Source: Polaribacter pacificus
GTDB taxonomy: Bacteria > Bacteroidota > Bacteroidia > Flavobacteriales > Flavobacteriaceae
DNA: 64,000 bases
Reading direction: 5' to 3'
NCBI RefSeq assembly: GCF_038024035.1
Contig: NZ_CP150664.1
Coordinates: forward strand, 806,001 to 870,000
The notes under the pieces are model-generated. The model did no database searches. It was given only the letters and a program-made list of their open reading frames with translations, and was not told where the DNA came from. Both the position numbers and the translations under genes were made by a program. Below, one piece after another: positions 1 through 7,859 of this stretch (within the stretch, counting starts at the first letter, position 1; the number at the start of each line of letters is the position of its first letter).

Positions 1-785
1 CCAATTGCAATTTCTTCAAGCCTACTTTTATTACCAAAAATAGAGCCACTTAAACCTTCACCTAAAAGATCTTTAAAACTCTTTTTAGGTGTACGAATAA
101 CATCTTTAGTCCCTTCAAACAACCAAACAGCCTCTGAGCCACCAGAATCAATTAATAATTTAACAGGAGTTTTCTCATTGCCAATGGTATCTAATTGAAT
201 AGTTACATCAATATAGGGTTTGTTTCTGTAAAACTGAAGAGGAAATTCTTCACAGTTTCTACACGATGAATATTTAAAATGCGCTGGATTGTAAAAATTA
301 ATTTTTTTTGACTTGTAATTTACGTGTACAATTGTGTTTTTTAATAAACGGTAACCAATAATACCATGAATAGTAACACCCATTTTTGCTGAGATGTCAA
401 ACCTGTCTTTTAAAATTACATAGATATCTTCTTTAGAGCCTTTATAATTTTGTATGCCGACATTGTTGTTTTTTGAAATTAGAGCTTCAATTGGCATTCC
501 ATCTCCAAGTCCTTGTAAAGTAATCTTTTTAATATTTTTTAATTCTAAGCTATCAGTTGGCACTATATTAAATAAAATAGTTTTATTAACTCCCGTATCT
601 AAAATAAACGAAAGTTGTTTGCCGTTTACATTAACCGGCACAACAATAAGATTATTTACTTCTTGAAATCGAACACTTTGTACTTTTTGTGTTGGATCAA
701 TAAAACTGATTTCCTCTTGAGCGCTTAATAAAAAAGAGCTCAGCATGAAAAACAAAAAGTAAAAATATTTCTTTATAAAAACCAT
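1..785 (-). CDS. Secreted retropepsin-like aspartyl protease, partial (3' end beyond window)
   Basis: The reading frame is open from the ATG at 785 to the window edge (261 codons). It starts with a signal peptide: a Lys pair, a hydrophobic stretch, and a likely cleavage after SA-Q at about residue 22. Two aspartyl-protease motifs are visible, LDTG (D63) and a second-lobe IDSGG (D213), so both half-domains of a pepsin-like fold lie on one chain. Flavobacterial relatives usually carry a C-terminal PDZ domain; that part would lie outside the window and is inferred only. The gene is divergent from the aminotransferase at 947. Its substrate is unknown; an envelope location is inferred from the signal peptide. 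Confidence 0.8.
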   Translation of the reverse strand, partial: MVFIKKYFYFLFFMLSSFLLSAQEEISFIDPTQKVQSVRFQEVNNLIVVPVNVNGKQLSFILDTGVNKTILFNIVPTDSLELKNIKKITLQGLGDGMPIEALISKNNNVGIQNYKGSKEDIYVILKDRFDISAKMGVTIHGIIGYRLLKNTIVHVNYKSKKINFYNPAHFKYSSCRNCEEFPLQFYRNKPYIDVTIQLDTIGNEKTPVKLLIDSGGSEAVWLFEGTKDVIRTPKKSFKDLLGEGLSGSIFGNKSRLEEIAI

Positions 786-874
786 ATATATATTTGATTA
801 TGTAAAATACAAAAATTAAATGAAAAGTACTTTTCTATATTTAAATTTTTCAAAACTGACAGCTTTAAAAAGAA

Positions 875-909
875 TTTGTTAGTAAAAGCGTATTTTGAAA
901 ATAAATTTG
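875..909 (+). promoter_or_regulatory. Bacteroidota-type promoter of the aminotransferase-murB run
   Basis: TTTG at 875-878, a 23-nt spacer, then TAAATTTG at 902-909. This matches the flavobacterial TTG-N17-23-TAnnTTTG consensus. The start codon lies 37 nt downstream. Confidence 0.6.
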
Positions 910-946
910 CAAATTTGCGCTACATAAACAACTAAATATTTACACT

Positions 947-2137
947 ATGCCGTCTATTTCTAAGAAAGGACTTGAAATGCCTGAATCACCGATTAGAAAA
1001 TTGGTACCCTATGCAGAAAACGCATACAAACAAGGCAAGACTGTTTATCATTTAAACATTGGCCAACCAGATATTAAAACACCGCAGGTAGCATTAGACG
1101 CTGTCGCTGTGCACTCACTAACTACTATTGCTTATACTCGTTCTGAAGGCTCTGATGCTTATAGAAGTAAAATAGCAAACTATTATAGCAAACATCAAAT
1201 TGATGTAACAAAAGAAGATATTATTGTTACTACTGGTGGAAGTGAAGCCTTGCTTTTTGCTTTTGGAAGCATTATGGATGTTGATGATGAAGTGATTATT
1301 CCAGAACCTTTTTACGCAAACTACAACGGATTTTCTGTAGCCTCAGGAGTAAAAGTAGTTCCTGTTGTTTCTAAAATTGAAGACAACTTTGCATTGCCTC
1401 CAATTGAAGAGTTTGAAAAGCTAATCACCAAAAAAACCAAAGCAATTTTAATCTGTAACCCAGGAAACCCAACTGGATATATCTACAGTAAAGAAGAAAT
1501 TCAAAAATTAGCAGCAATCGTAAAAAAACACGATTTGTTTTTAATTTCTGATGAAGTATATAGAGAGTTTGCATATGATGGAATTGAGCATTATTCTATT
1601 TTGCAAGAAAAAACTTTAGATGATAACGCAATAATTATCGACTCTGTTTCAAAAAGATACAGTATGTGTGGAGCACGTATCGGTTGCTTAGTGTCAAAAA
1701 ATAAAGAAGTTATTAAAACGGCCTTAAAATTTGCTCAAGCGAGATTAAGCCCTCCTACATTGGCACAAATTGCTTCTGAAGCAGCTTTAGATACACCACA
1801 AAGTTACTTTGATGAAGTAAAAGAAGAGTATGTAAAAAGAAGAAATACCCTTATCAATGGGCTTCAAGAAATTGACGGCGTAATCGTTGCCAAACCAAAA
1901 GGAGCTTTTTATTGTATCGTTGAATTACCTGTAAAGAATGCAGATCATTTTGCACAGTGGTTGCTTGAATCTTATGATCTAGATGGAGAAACTGTTATGG
2001 TTGCTCCTGCTGCAGGTTTTTATTCAACACCAGGGATGGGCTTAAATCAAATACGAATTGCTTATGTTTTAAACAATGAGAGTTTAGTTAAAGCAATAAA
2101 CATCCTTAAAGAAGCTTTAAAAGTTTACAAAGACTAG
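947..2137 (+). CDS. Pyridoxal-phosphate-dependent aminotransferase, class I/II (aspartate aminotransferase-like)
   Basis: A 396-residue fold-type I aminotransferase of normal length. Visible motifs are NPGNPTG, the ISDEVY segment that contacts PLP, and SVSKRYSMCGARIG, where K236 is the expected Schiff-base lysine. The family moves amino groups between amino acids (often aspartate or aromatic) and 2-oxoacids in the cytosol; the substrate cannot be read from sequence. A well-placed promoter lies 37 nt upstream. The TAG stop shares its G with the GTG start of murB, so the two genes are translationally coupled. Confidence 0.9.
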   Translation: MPSISKKGLEMPESPIRKLVPYAENAYKQGKTVYHLNIGQPDIKTPQVALDAVAVHSLTTIAYTRSEGSDAYRSKIANYYSKHQIDVTKEDIIVTTGGSEALLFAFGSIMDVDDEVIIPEPFYANYNGFSVASGVKVVPVVSKIEDNFALPPIEEFEKLITKKTKAILICNPGNPTGYIYSKEEIQKLAAIVKKHDLFLISDEVYREFAYDGIEHYSILQEKTLDDNAIIIDSVSKRYSMCGARIGCLVSKNKEVIKTALKFAQARLSPPTLAQIASEAALDTPQSYFDEVKEEYVKRRNTLINGLQEIDGVIVAKPKGAFYCIVELPVKNADHFAQWLLESYDLDGETVMVAPAAGFYSTPGMGLNQIRIAYVLNNESLVKAINILKEALKVYKD

Positions 2138-3144
2138 TGACTATATTAAACAACATATCTTTAAAAGAATACAATACGTTTGGCGTTCATGTTAATGCCA
2201 AACGTTTTGTTTCTATCGATTCTTTTTATCAGCTTCAAGAGCTTCTAAAAACAGAAAAAGATCTTTTTTTGTTAAGTGGTGGCAGCAATATGCTTTTAAC
2301 CAAAGACATCGAACAGCTTGTTGTTTATCTAAATATTAAAGGAATCTCTATTGATCGAGAAGATGAAAACTATGCCTATGTTACTGTTAATGCTGGTGAA
2401 AACTGGCATGAATTTGTTCTTTGGTGCATAGATCAAGGATATGGAGGCTTGGAGAATTTATCTTTAATACCAGGAAATGTGGGTACCTGCCCTATCCAAA
2501 ATATTGGCGCCTACGGTGTAGAAGTTAAAGATGTAATCACTCAGGTAGAAGCCTTGAGAATTAGCGATCAAAAAAGAGTTCACTTTTCAAATGAAGCTTG
2601 TAGTTTTGGTTATCGAAATTCTATCTTTAAAAATGAGGAAAAAGGTAAATACATTATTACATCTGTAAGTTTTAGGCTAACAAAAAACAAACACAATTTA
2701 CAAACTTCTTACGGAGCTATAGAGACTGCTTTACAAGAAAACAAAATTCAAAACCCTAGCATTAAAGACATCTCTAATGCTGTGATAGCGATCCGAAAAT
2801 CAAAATTACCCGACCCAAAAGAGATTGGAAACAGTGGTAGTTTTTTTAAAAACCCTATTGTTGCAAAATCAATTTTTGAAGGTTTAAAAAACAGCCATCC
2901 TAACATTCCTAATTATCAGGTTTCAGAAGATCAAATAAAAATTCCTGCTGGTTGGTTAATTGAGCAAGCTGGTTTTAAAGGAAAGCGTTTTGGAAACACG
3001 GGTGTGCACAGCAAACAAGCCCTAGTACTTGTTAACTACGGAGAAGCTTCTGGGCAAGAAATCTATACACTTGCCAAACAAATCCAAGAGAAAATTCTTG
3101 AACTTTTTAGCATCAACCTAGAAATTGAAGTGAATATACTTTAA
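2137..3144 (+). CDS. murB: UDP-N-acetylmuramate dehydrogenase (MurB, type I)
   Basis: MurB reduces UDP-GlcNAc-enolpyruvate to UDP-MurNAc with NADPH and FAD in cytosolic peptidoglycan precursor synthesis. The 335-residue length and the long type I insertion match the E. coli form. The FAD-binding stretch LSGGSNMLL is present. Catalytic residues are in place: R160 in GYRNS, S235 in GSFFKNP, and E331 near the C-terminus in LEIEVNI. It starts with GTG at 2137, overlapping the upstream stop by one base, which fixes the start. A small membrane protein gene follows after 82 nt. Confidence 0.95.
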   Translation: MTILNNISLKEYNTFGVHVNAKRFVSIDSFYQLQELLKTEKDLFLLSGGSNMLLTKDIEQLVVYLNIKGISIDREDENYAYVTVNAGENWHEFVLWCIDQGYGGLENLSLIPGNVGTCPIQNIGAYGVEVKDVITQVEALRISDQKRVHFSNEACSFGYRNSIFKNEEKGKYIITSVSFRLTKNKHNLQTSYGAIETALQENKIQNPSIKDISNAVIAIRKSKLPDPKEIGNSGSFFKNPIVAKSIFEGLKNSHPNIPNYQVSEDQIKIPAGWLIEQAGFKGKRFGNTGVHSKQALVLVNYGEASGQEIYTLAKQIQEKILELFSINLEIEVNIL

Positions 3145-3191
3145 GCAAGTACTTTAATCGCTTTTGATTTTTTTTCCTTTTAAGATTTCTG

Positions 3192-3199
3192 TACCTTTG
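3192..3199 (+). promoter_or_regulatory. Possible -7 box ahead of the small membrane protein gene
   Basis: TACCTTTG matches TAnnTTTG exactly and lies 27 nt before the ATG at 3227. The nearest TTTG (3163-3166) is 25 nt upstream, slightly too far, so only the -7 box is claimed. It would allow transcription of the small protein, glycosyltransferase and sigma factor separately from murB. Confidence 0.4.
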
Positions 3200-3226
3200 C
3201 CTGTATAATTTAACACTTCACTTAAC

Positions 3227-3430
3227 ATGAAACTTGTCTTAATTACTATCGGTTTATTATCAATCGCTTTTGCAGGAATTGCCATTAAAATTTGGGCAAA
3301 AAAAGATGGGAAATTCGCAGGTACTTGTGCTAGTCAAAACCCAATGATCAACACAGGTGGAGAAGCTTGTGGCTTTTGTGGTAAGACACCAGACCAGTTT
3401 GAAAACTGTTCAGAACCACAACACTCTTAA
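3227..3430 (+). CDS. Small cysteine-containing membrane or secreted protein (67 aa)
   Basis: One N-terminal hydrophobic helix (about residues 2-22) is followed by a polar tail with four cysteines, including a CGFC pair. Small proteins of this kind are common in flavobacteria and are usually labelled 'membrane or secreted protein'; I know of no assigned function. The CxxC could bind a metal or be redox active, but that is speculation. It lies between murB and a membrane glycosyltransferase, 14 nt before the latter, which suggests co-expression with envelope genes. Confidence 0.7.
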   Translation: MKLVLITIGLLSIAFAGIAIKIWAKKDGKFAGTCASQNPMINTGGEACGFCGKTPDQFENCSEPQHS

Positions 3431-3444
3431 AAGAAAACTAATTG

Positions 3445-4545
3445 ATGATGGTGATTCTATTCTACATTTTTGTAGCTGCAACTATCATCCAAGTAGTATA
3501 CCTTTTTAGTTTTTCTTCTGTTTTATTTATAAAAAAAGAAAAAAAAGACACTCAAAAAACTCCTGTTTCTGTTATTATTTGCGCTAAAAATGAAGAGAAA
3601 AATTTATCAAAGTTTCTTCCTTCCATTTTACAGCAATCCTATTCTAACTTTGAGATTATTTTAATTAATGATGCCTCTTCAGACTGTACTTTAGAGGTCA
3701 TGGAAGATTTTCAGGATGCACATCCAAACCTTAAAATCGTCAATGTACAAAATAATGAAGCCTTTTGGGGAAACAAAAAATATGCTCTTACTTTAGGTAT
3801 AAAAACCGCAAGTTACGAGCACTTATTGTTTACTGATGCTGATTGCAAACCAGTTTCCAAAGACTGGATTGAAAAAATGGTTGAAAATTTCTCAGAAGAA
3901 AAAACCATTGTTTTAGGTTACGGTAAATACAAAAGAATTCCAAACTCATTTCTCAATGCAATGGTTCGGTTTGAAACACTACTCACTGCAGTGCAATATT
4001 TTAGCTATGCTCACCTTGGCTCACCATATATGGGTGTTGGAAGAAACCTCTCATATTTAAGAAGTAATTTTTTTAAAACCAAAGGGTTTATAAGTCATAT
4101 TCAAGTAAAATCGGGTGATGATGACCTTTTTATCCAAGAAGCCGCCGACAGCAGCAATACAGCAATTTGCTTGGATCCCAAAAGTTATACAGTATCAGAA
4201 CCACCTCTAAGTTGGTCCTCATGGTTTCGACAAAAGAGAAGACATGTTTCAACATCAGCGTTTTACAAATTAAAACACCAATTATTACTTGGGCTTTATG
4301 TTGCTAGTAAATTTATACTTTATATGCTGTTAATTCCATTGATGATTTTTTATAGTTGGAAACTAACAACAGCCATACTTGCTGTCTATTACATTATCTT
4401 ACTTTGTGTCTTTGGTTTGTTTGCAAAAAAGCTTCATGAAAAAAAGTTGACCTATTTAATCCCTTTATTAGAAGTCTGTTTACTTTTGTTTCAATTTAGT
4501 ATCTTTATATCGAATAAAATCACAAAACCTACGCATTGGAAATAA
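3445..4545 (+). CDS. Membrane glycosyltransferase, GT2 family
   Basis: GT-A-fold GT2 enzyme of about 366 residues with one N-terminal membrane helix and about two C-terminal helices. Key motifs are the nucleotide-binding VIICAKNEEKNL, DADCKP (the DxD), a GDDDLF acid-base segment and QKRRH, which corresponds to the QxxRW motif of processive GT2 enzymes. It probably transfers sugar from a nucleotide donor at the inner membrane; acceptor and polymer are unknown. The start is ambiguous: TTG 3442, ATG 3445 or ATG 3448. I chose the first ATG. The 3' end overlaps the sigma factor gene by 10 nt. Confidence 0.85.
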   Translation: MMVILFYIFVAATIIQVVYLFSFSSVLFIKKEKKDTQKTPVSVIICAKNEEKNLSKFLPSILQQSYSNFEIILINDASSDCTLEVMEDFQDAHPNLKIVNVQNNEAFWGNKKYALTLGIKTASYEHLLFTDADCKPVSKDWIEKMVENFSEEKTIVLGYGKYKRIPNSFLNAMVRFETLLTAVQYFSYAHLGSPYMGVGRNLSYLRSNFFKTKGFISHIQVKSGDDDLFIQEAADSSNTAICLDPKSYTVSEPPLSWSSWFRQKRRHVSTSAFYKLKHQLLLGLYVASKFILYMLLIPLMIFYSWKLTTAILAVYYIILLCVFGLFAKKLHEKKLTYLIPLLEVCLLLFQFSIFISNKITKPTHWK

Positions 4546-5102
4546 AAGGCGAAGCACTGCTAAAAGTCATTGAAAAAGCCAAAGAAGGCAATCAAATGGC
4601 ATTCAATACGCTATTGGATAGCTTCTGGAACAGTGTACACAATTATCAGTTAAAGCACAATCTAGACGAGAATGATGCAGAAGACATCACTATTCAAACA
4701 TTTTCTAAGGCCTTTGATAAAATTGACAGCTTTGATACTAAATATCAATTTAAAACTTGGCTAATTGCCATATCAAAAAATGTTCAAATTGATGATTTTC
4801 GCAAAAAAAAATCCAGTATCAAAGCAGCATCTTTTAAAGAAAAAGAAAACGAGCTTCATCGAATAGCAGATGACAGCCCTACTCCAGAAGATAAAATTAT
4901 CACAGAGCAAAACCTCGCTAAACTCTTAAGAGATATCAAACAGTTAAAGCCCAAATATCAGGAGGTTATAAATTTGAGATATTTTCAAGAATTAAGCTAT
5001 AAAGAGATTTCAGAAGAGCTTAATGAGCCCATGAATAATATTAAAGTCAAACTCTTAAGAGCTAAAAAATTATTGGCAGAAATTATTCATAAATCCTATT
5101 AA
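4536..5102 (+). CDS. ECF-type sigma-70 family RNA polymerase sigma factor
   Basis: 188 residues, normal for ECF sigma factors. The N-terminal region 2 includes DAEDITIQTFSKAF and the RKKKS end of the -10 binding helix. The C-terminal region 4 has YQEVINLRYFQELSYKEISEEL, a helix-turn-helix that binds the -35 element. It begins with TTG at 4536 inside the glycosyltransferase 3' end; the next ATG (4596) would cut into region 2, and relatives begin at this point, so TTG is preferred. No anti-sigma factor gene is adjacent. Translational coupling to an envelope glycosyltransferase hints at an envelope regulon, which is inference. Confidence 0.85.
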   Translation: MEIKGEALLKVIEKAKEGNQMAFNTLLDSFWNSVHNYQLKHNLDENDAEDITIQTFSKAFDKIDSFDTKYQFKTWLIAISKNVQIDDFRKKKSSIKAASFKEKENELHRIADDSPTPEDKIITEQNLAKLLRDIKQLKPKYQEVINLRYFQELSYKEISEELNEPMNNIKVKLLRAKKLLAEIIHKSY

Positions 5103-5154
5103 TTTTGCAGCTGTACCTAAGGACTAAAAACTACGTTAATTAGACTTTTCTTTG

Positions 5155-5162
5155 TAACTTTG
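5155..5162 (+). promoter_or_regulatory. Bacteroidota -7 box of lipA
   Basis: TAACTTTG, an exact TAnnTTTG match, 11 nt before the lipA ATG. A clear TTG box at the usual distance upstream is not visible. Confidence 0.5.
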
Positions 5163-5173
5163 CCTCATCAAAG

Positions 5174-6052
5174 ATGAGTAGCATGATAAATGAATCAGTA
5201 CAAATTCAAGAAAAAGTTAAAAAGCCAAAATGGTTACGTGTAAAATTACCTGTAGGTAAAAAATATACAGACCTAAGAGGTTTAGTTGACAAATACAAGC
5301 TAAATACTATTTGCACTAGTGGTAGTTGCCCAAACATGGGTGAATGCTGGGGAGAAGGTACCGCTACCTTTATGATTTTAGGAAATACTTGTACGCGTTC
5401 ATGTGGTTTCTGTGGGGTTAAAACCGGAAGACCTGATACTGTAGAATGGGATGAGCCAGAAAAAGTTGCTAGATCTATCAAAATAATGAAAATCAAACAC
5501 GCGGTGATAACTTCTGTAGATCGCGATGATTTAAAAGATGGAGGCTCTATTATTTGGGCAGAAACAGTAAATGCTATTAGAAGAGCAAATCCTAACACTA
5601 CGCTAGAAACTTTAATTCCAGATTTTCAAGGGAACGAACAACAGATAGATCGAGTTATTAAAGTAGCTCCAGAGGTTGTTTCACACAATATGGAAACCGT
5701 TAGAAGACTTACTAGAGAAGTTAGAATTCAAGCAAAATACGATAGAAGTCTAGGGGTTTTAAAATACCTAAAAGCAAACGGAATGAGAACCAAATCTGGT
5801 ATTATGTTGGGTCTTGGTGAAACTGAAGAAGAAGTAATTGAAACCATGAAGGACCTAAGAGGAGTTGGATTGGATGTCATTACGATTGGCCAGTATTTAC
5901 AACCTACCAAAAAGCATCTACCTGTTAAAGAATTTATCACTCCAGAGCAATTTAAAAAATACGAAACTCTAGGGTTAGAAATGGGCTTTATGTACGTAGA
6001 AAGTGGACCATTAGTACGTTCATCATACAAAGCACATAAACACGCCAGCTAA
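5174..6052 (+). CDS. lipA: Lipoyl synthase (LipA)
   Basis: A radical SAM enzyme that inserts two sulfurs into octanoyl groups on E2 subunits and GcvH. The 292-residue length is typical. Both clusters are visible: auxiliary-cluster cysteines C47, C52 and C58 (CTSGSC...GEC), the radical-SAM motif C73xxxC77xxC80, and the C-terminal RSSY serine that ligates the auxiliary cluster. ATG 5174 is chosen; ATG 5183 is also possible. Its product lipoylates the E2 partners of LpdA, encoded at 13909. A strong terminator follows at 6077-6112. Confidence 0.97.
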   Translation: MSSMINESVQIQEKVKKPKWLRVKLPVGKKYTDLRGLVDKYKLNTICTSGSCPNMGECWGEGTATFMILGNTCTRSCGFCGVKTGRPDTVEWDEPEKVARSIKIMKIKHAVITSVDRDDLKDGGSIIWAETVNAIRRANPNTTLETLIPDFQGNEQQIDRVIKVAPEVVSHNMETVRRLTREVRIQAKYDRSLGVLKYLKANGMRTKSGIMLGLGETEEEVIETMKDLRGVGLDVITIGQYLQPTKKHLPVKEFITPEQFKKYETLGLEMGFMYVESGPLVRSSYKAHKHAS

Positions 6053-6076
6053 AAGATTTCAATTTTATATATACTT

Positions 6077-6112
6077 AAAAAAGCGCTCTGAAAGTTTCAG
6101 AGCGCTTTTTTT
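6077..6112. terminator. Strong intrinsic terminator after lipA
   Basis: Near-perfect hairpin with arms AAGCGCTCTGAAA and TTTCAGAGCGCTT around a single base, preceded by an A run and followed by a T run. It can work in both directions. Confidence 0.9.
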
Positions 6113-6249
6113 ATAGTAAAATCACACTAAAATAGAATAATCAACAGCAAAAAACAGCTTTAAGTGTATTATCCATAAAAAAATATAATATTATGTTAAA
6201 GAAATATAAAAATCATACAAAATTAACAAAATCACCCATAAATATACAG

Positions 6250-6267
6250 TTTGGCACAATACTTGTT
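6250..6267 (+). promoter_or_regulatory. Sigma-54-type (-24/-12) promoter candidate
   Basis: TTTGGCAC, five bases, then TTGTT. The spacing between the GG and the TTG element is the canonical sigma-54 spacing. The one mismatch in the core is T instead of C in the -12 element (TTGT for TTGC). No gene follows on this strand, only about 90 nt ending in a terminator. Confidence 0.45.
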
Positions 6268-6277
6268 AATTACCAAA

Positions 6278-6369
6278 TTGAAAACAAAGGTGAGAGACTT
6301 GTTTTCATTGTGTAAATTATTTGAATTAGTTGATTAAAAAAACCACTCCTATAAAGAGTGGTTTTTTTT
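6278..6369 (+). ncRNA. Candidate intergenic small RNA (about 90 nt)
   Basis: The presumed start lies 11-12 nt after the -12 box of a sigma-54-like promoter. The 5' part folds as GAAAACAA / TTGTTTTC (6279-6304) with an 11-nt loop, followed by an AT-rich linker and a terminator hairpin (6341-6363) with an eight-T tail. No ORF of gene length fits, but a 15-codon frame (GTG 6290 to TAA 6337) ends just before the terminator, so a microprotein is the alternative. I do not recognise it as a known RNA family. Confidence 0.35.
6334..6369. terminator. Intrinsic terminator between the candidate small RNA and cystathionine beta-synthase
   Basis: Hairpin arms AACCACTC and GAGTGGTT, flanked by a run of A on the left and a run of T on the right, so it can serve both the plus-strand transcript and the minus-strand gene ending at 6393. 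Confidence 0.85.
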
Positions 6370-6392
6370 ATATAATTAAGTATAATTTAAAC

Positions 6393-7754
6393 CTAAGAAA
6401 TAGCACTTATAATATCGTGCTTTGTAATAATATGGTAGGTATCATTTCCCAAATCAACCAACACGGCTTGATTTTCTTTTGTTATTAATTTTGAAACCTC
6501 TTCTATACTTGCGTTTTTTGGAACGATAGGAAAAGCAGCACCCATTACTTTTTTTATAGGAAGATTTGCAATATTTGCATCTTCTAAATAACTTCTAAGT
6601 ACATCTGTTTCATCAATAGAACCAACAAAGCCATTGGCATCTCTTACCGGAATTTGAGAAATCTTAAAAGCTCTCATTCTTTCTATTGCATGAGAAACCA
6701 ATTCTTCTGTCTGAACAGTGAGAAGTGGCTTATCTGTATGATCTTTTATCAAATCTTCTGCAGTAGTAATTTTTTCATCTAAAAAACCTCGCTCACGCAT
6801 CCATGCATCGTTAAACATTTTACCAACATATCTTGATCCGTGATCATGGAATAATACCACTACAACATCATCCTTTGTAAAGTGCTCTTTTAATTGCAAC
6901 AAACCTTTGATTGCAGATCCTGCGGAGTTCCCTACAAAAATCCCTTCTTCTTTTGCTATTTTACGAGTGTAAACAGCTGCGTCCTTATCTGTTACTTTGG
7001 TAAAACCATCAATAAGACTGAAATCAACATTTTTAGGTAAAATATCTTCTCCAATCCCTTCTGTGATATAAGGATAAATCTCATTTTCATCAAAGACTCC
7101 TGTTTCGTGGTATTTTTTAAATACAGATCCATAAGTATCAATACCCCAAACTTTAATATTTGGATTTTTTTCTTTTAAATATTTAGCAGTTCCAGAAATG
7201 GTACCACCTGTACCAACTCCCACTACAAAATGAGTAATCTTACCATCCGTTTGCTCCCAGATCTCAGGTCCTGTTTGCTCATAATGCGCTAATGCATTCG
7301 AAGGATTGTCATATTGATTTACATACCAAGAATTTGGCGTCTCTTCTCCCAATCTTTTAGATACTGAATAGTATGATCTAGGGTCTGAAGGATCTACATT
7401 GGTAGGACAAACCACAACCTCTGCCCCAACTGCTCTTAAAATATCCATCTTCTCTTTAGACTGCTTGTCAGAAATGACAAAAATGCACTTATAACCTTTT
7501 ATAATAGCAGCCAATGCCAAGCCCATACCAGTATTTCCAGAAGTTCCTTCTATAATAGTTCCTCCTGGCTTTAATCTCCCATCTGCCTCAGCATCTTCTA
7601 TCATTTTAAGAGCCATTCTATCCTTGATAGAGTTTCCTGGATTAAAAGTTTCTACTTTGGCCAAGACCAATGCCGGCACTTCTTTAGTTACAGAGTTTAA
7701 TTGAACCAACGGCGTGTTTCCGATGGTTTCTAATATATTTTTTGCGTATTTCAT
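6393..7754 (-). CDS. Cystathionine beta-synthase (PLP domain plus CBS pair)
   Basis: The N-terminal fold-type II PLP domain (about residues 1-320) has K44 in NPGNSIKDR as the cofactor lysine, EGTSGNTG for the phosphate and substrate, and VGTGGTISG. The C-terminal part (about 335-453) is a pair of CBS domains that usually bind adenosyl ligands and regulate activity. It condenses serine (or O-acetylserine) with homocysteine, or makes cysteine; sequence alone does not settle which. I start at ATG 7754 (MKYAKNILETIGNTP), where the family begins; a 9-residue longer frame from 7781 is open but unlikely. Confidence 0.88.
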   Translation of the reverse strand: MKYAKNILETIGNTPLVQLNSVTKEVPALVLAKVETFNPGNSIKDRMALKMIEDAEADGRLKPGGTIIEGTSGNTGMGLALAAIIKGYKCIFVISDKQSKEKMDILRAVGAEVVVCPTNVDPSDPRSYYSVSKRLGEETPNSWYVNQYDNPSNALAHYEQTGPEIWEQTDGKITHFVVGVGTGGTISGTAKYLKEKNPNIKVWGIDTYGSVFKKYHETGVFDENEIYPYITEGIGEDILPKNVDFSLIDGFTKVTDKDAAVYTRKIAKEEGIFVGNSAGSAIKGLLQLKEHFTKDDVVVVLFHDHGSRYVGKMFNDAWMRERGFLDEKITTAEDLIKDHTDKPLLTVQTEELVSHAIERMRAFKISQIPVRDANGFVGSIDETDVLRSYLEDANIANLPIKKVMGAAFPIVPKNASIEEVSKLITKENQAVLVDLGNDTYHIITKHDIISAIS

Positions 7755-7859
7755 ATCGTAAATTATGCTGCAAAGAAACAAAATATTTTAGAGTTGAAGG
7801 GCACAAGATCATTCTTTAATCCCCTTAAATTAAGTATCAAATACCATCAACAATTAAGT

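Noticed and set aside
454-666. Plus-strand 70-codon frame near the left end
   Set aside because: It runs antisense to the aspartyl protease, whose signal peptide and LDTG motif fix the coding strand.
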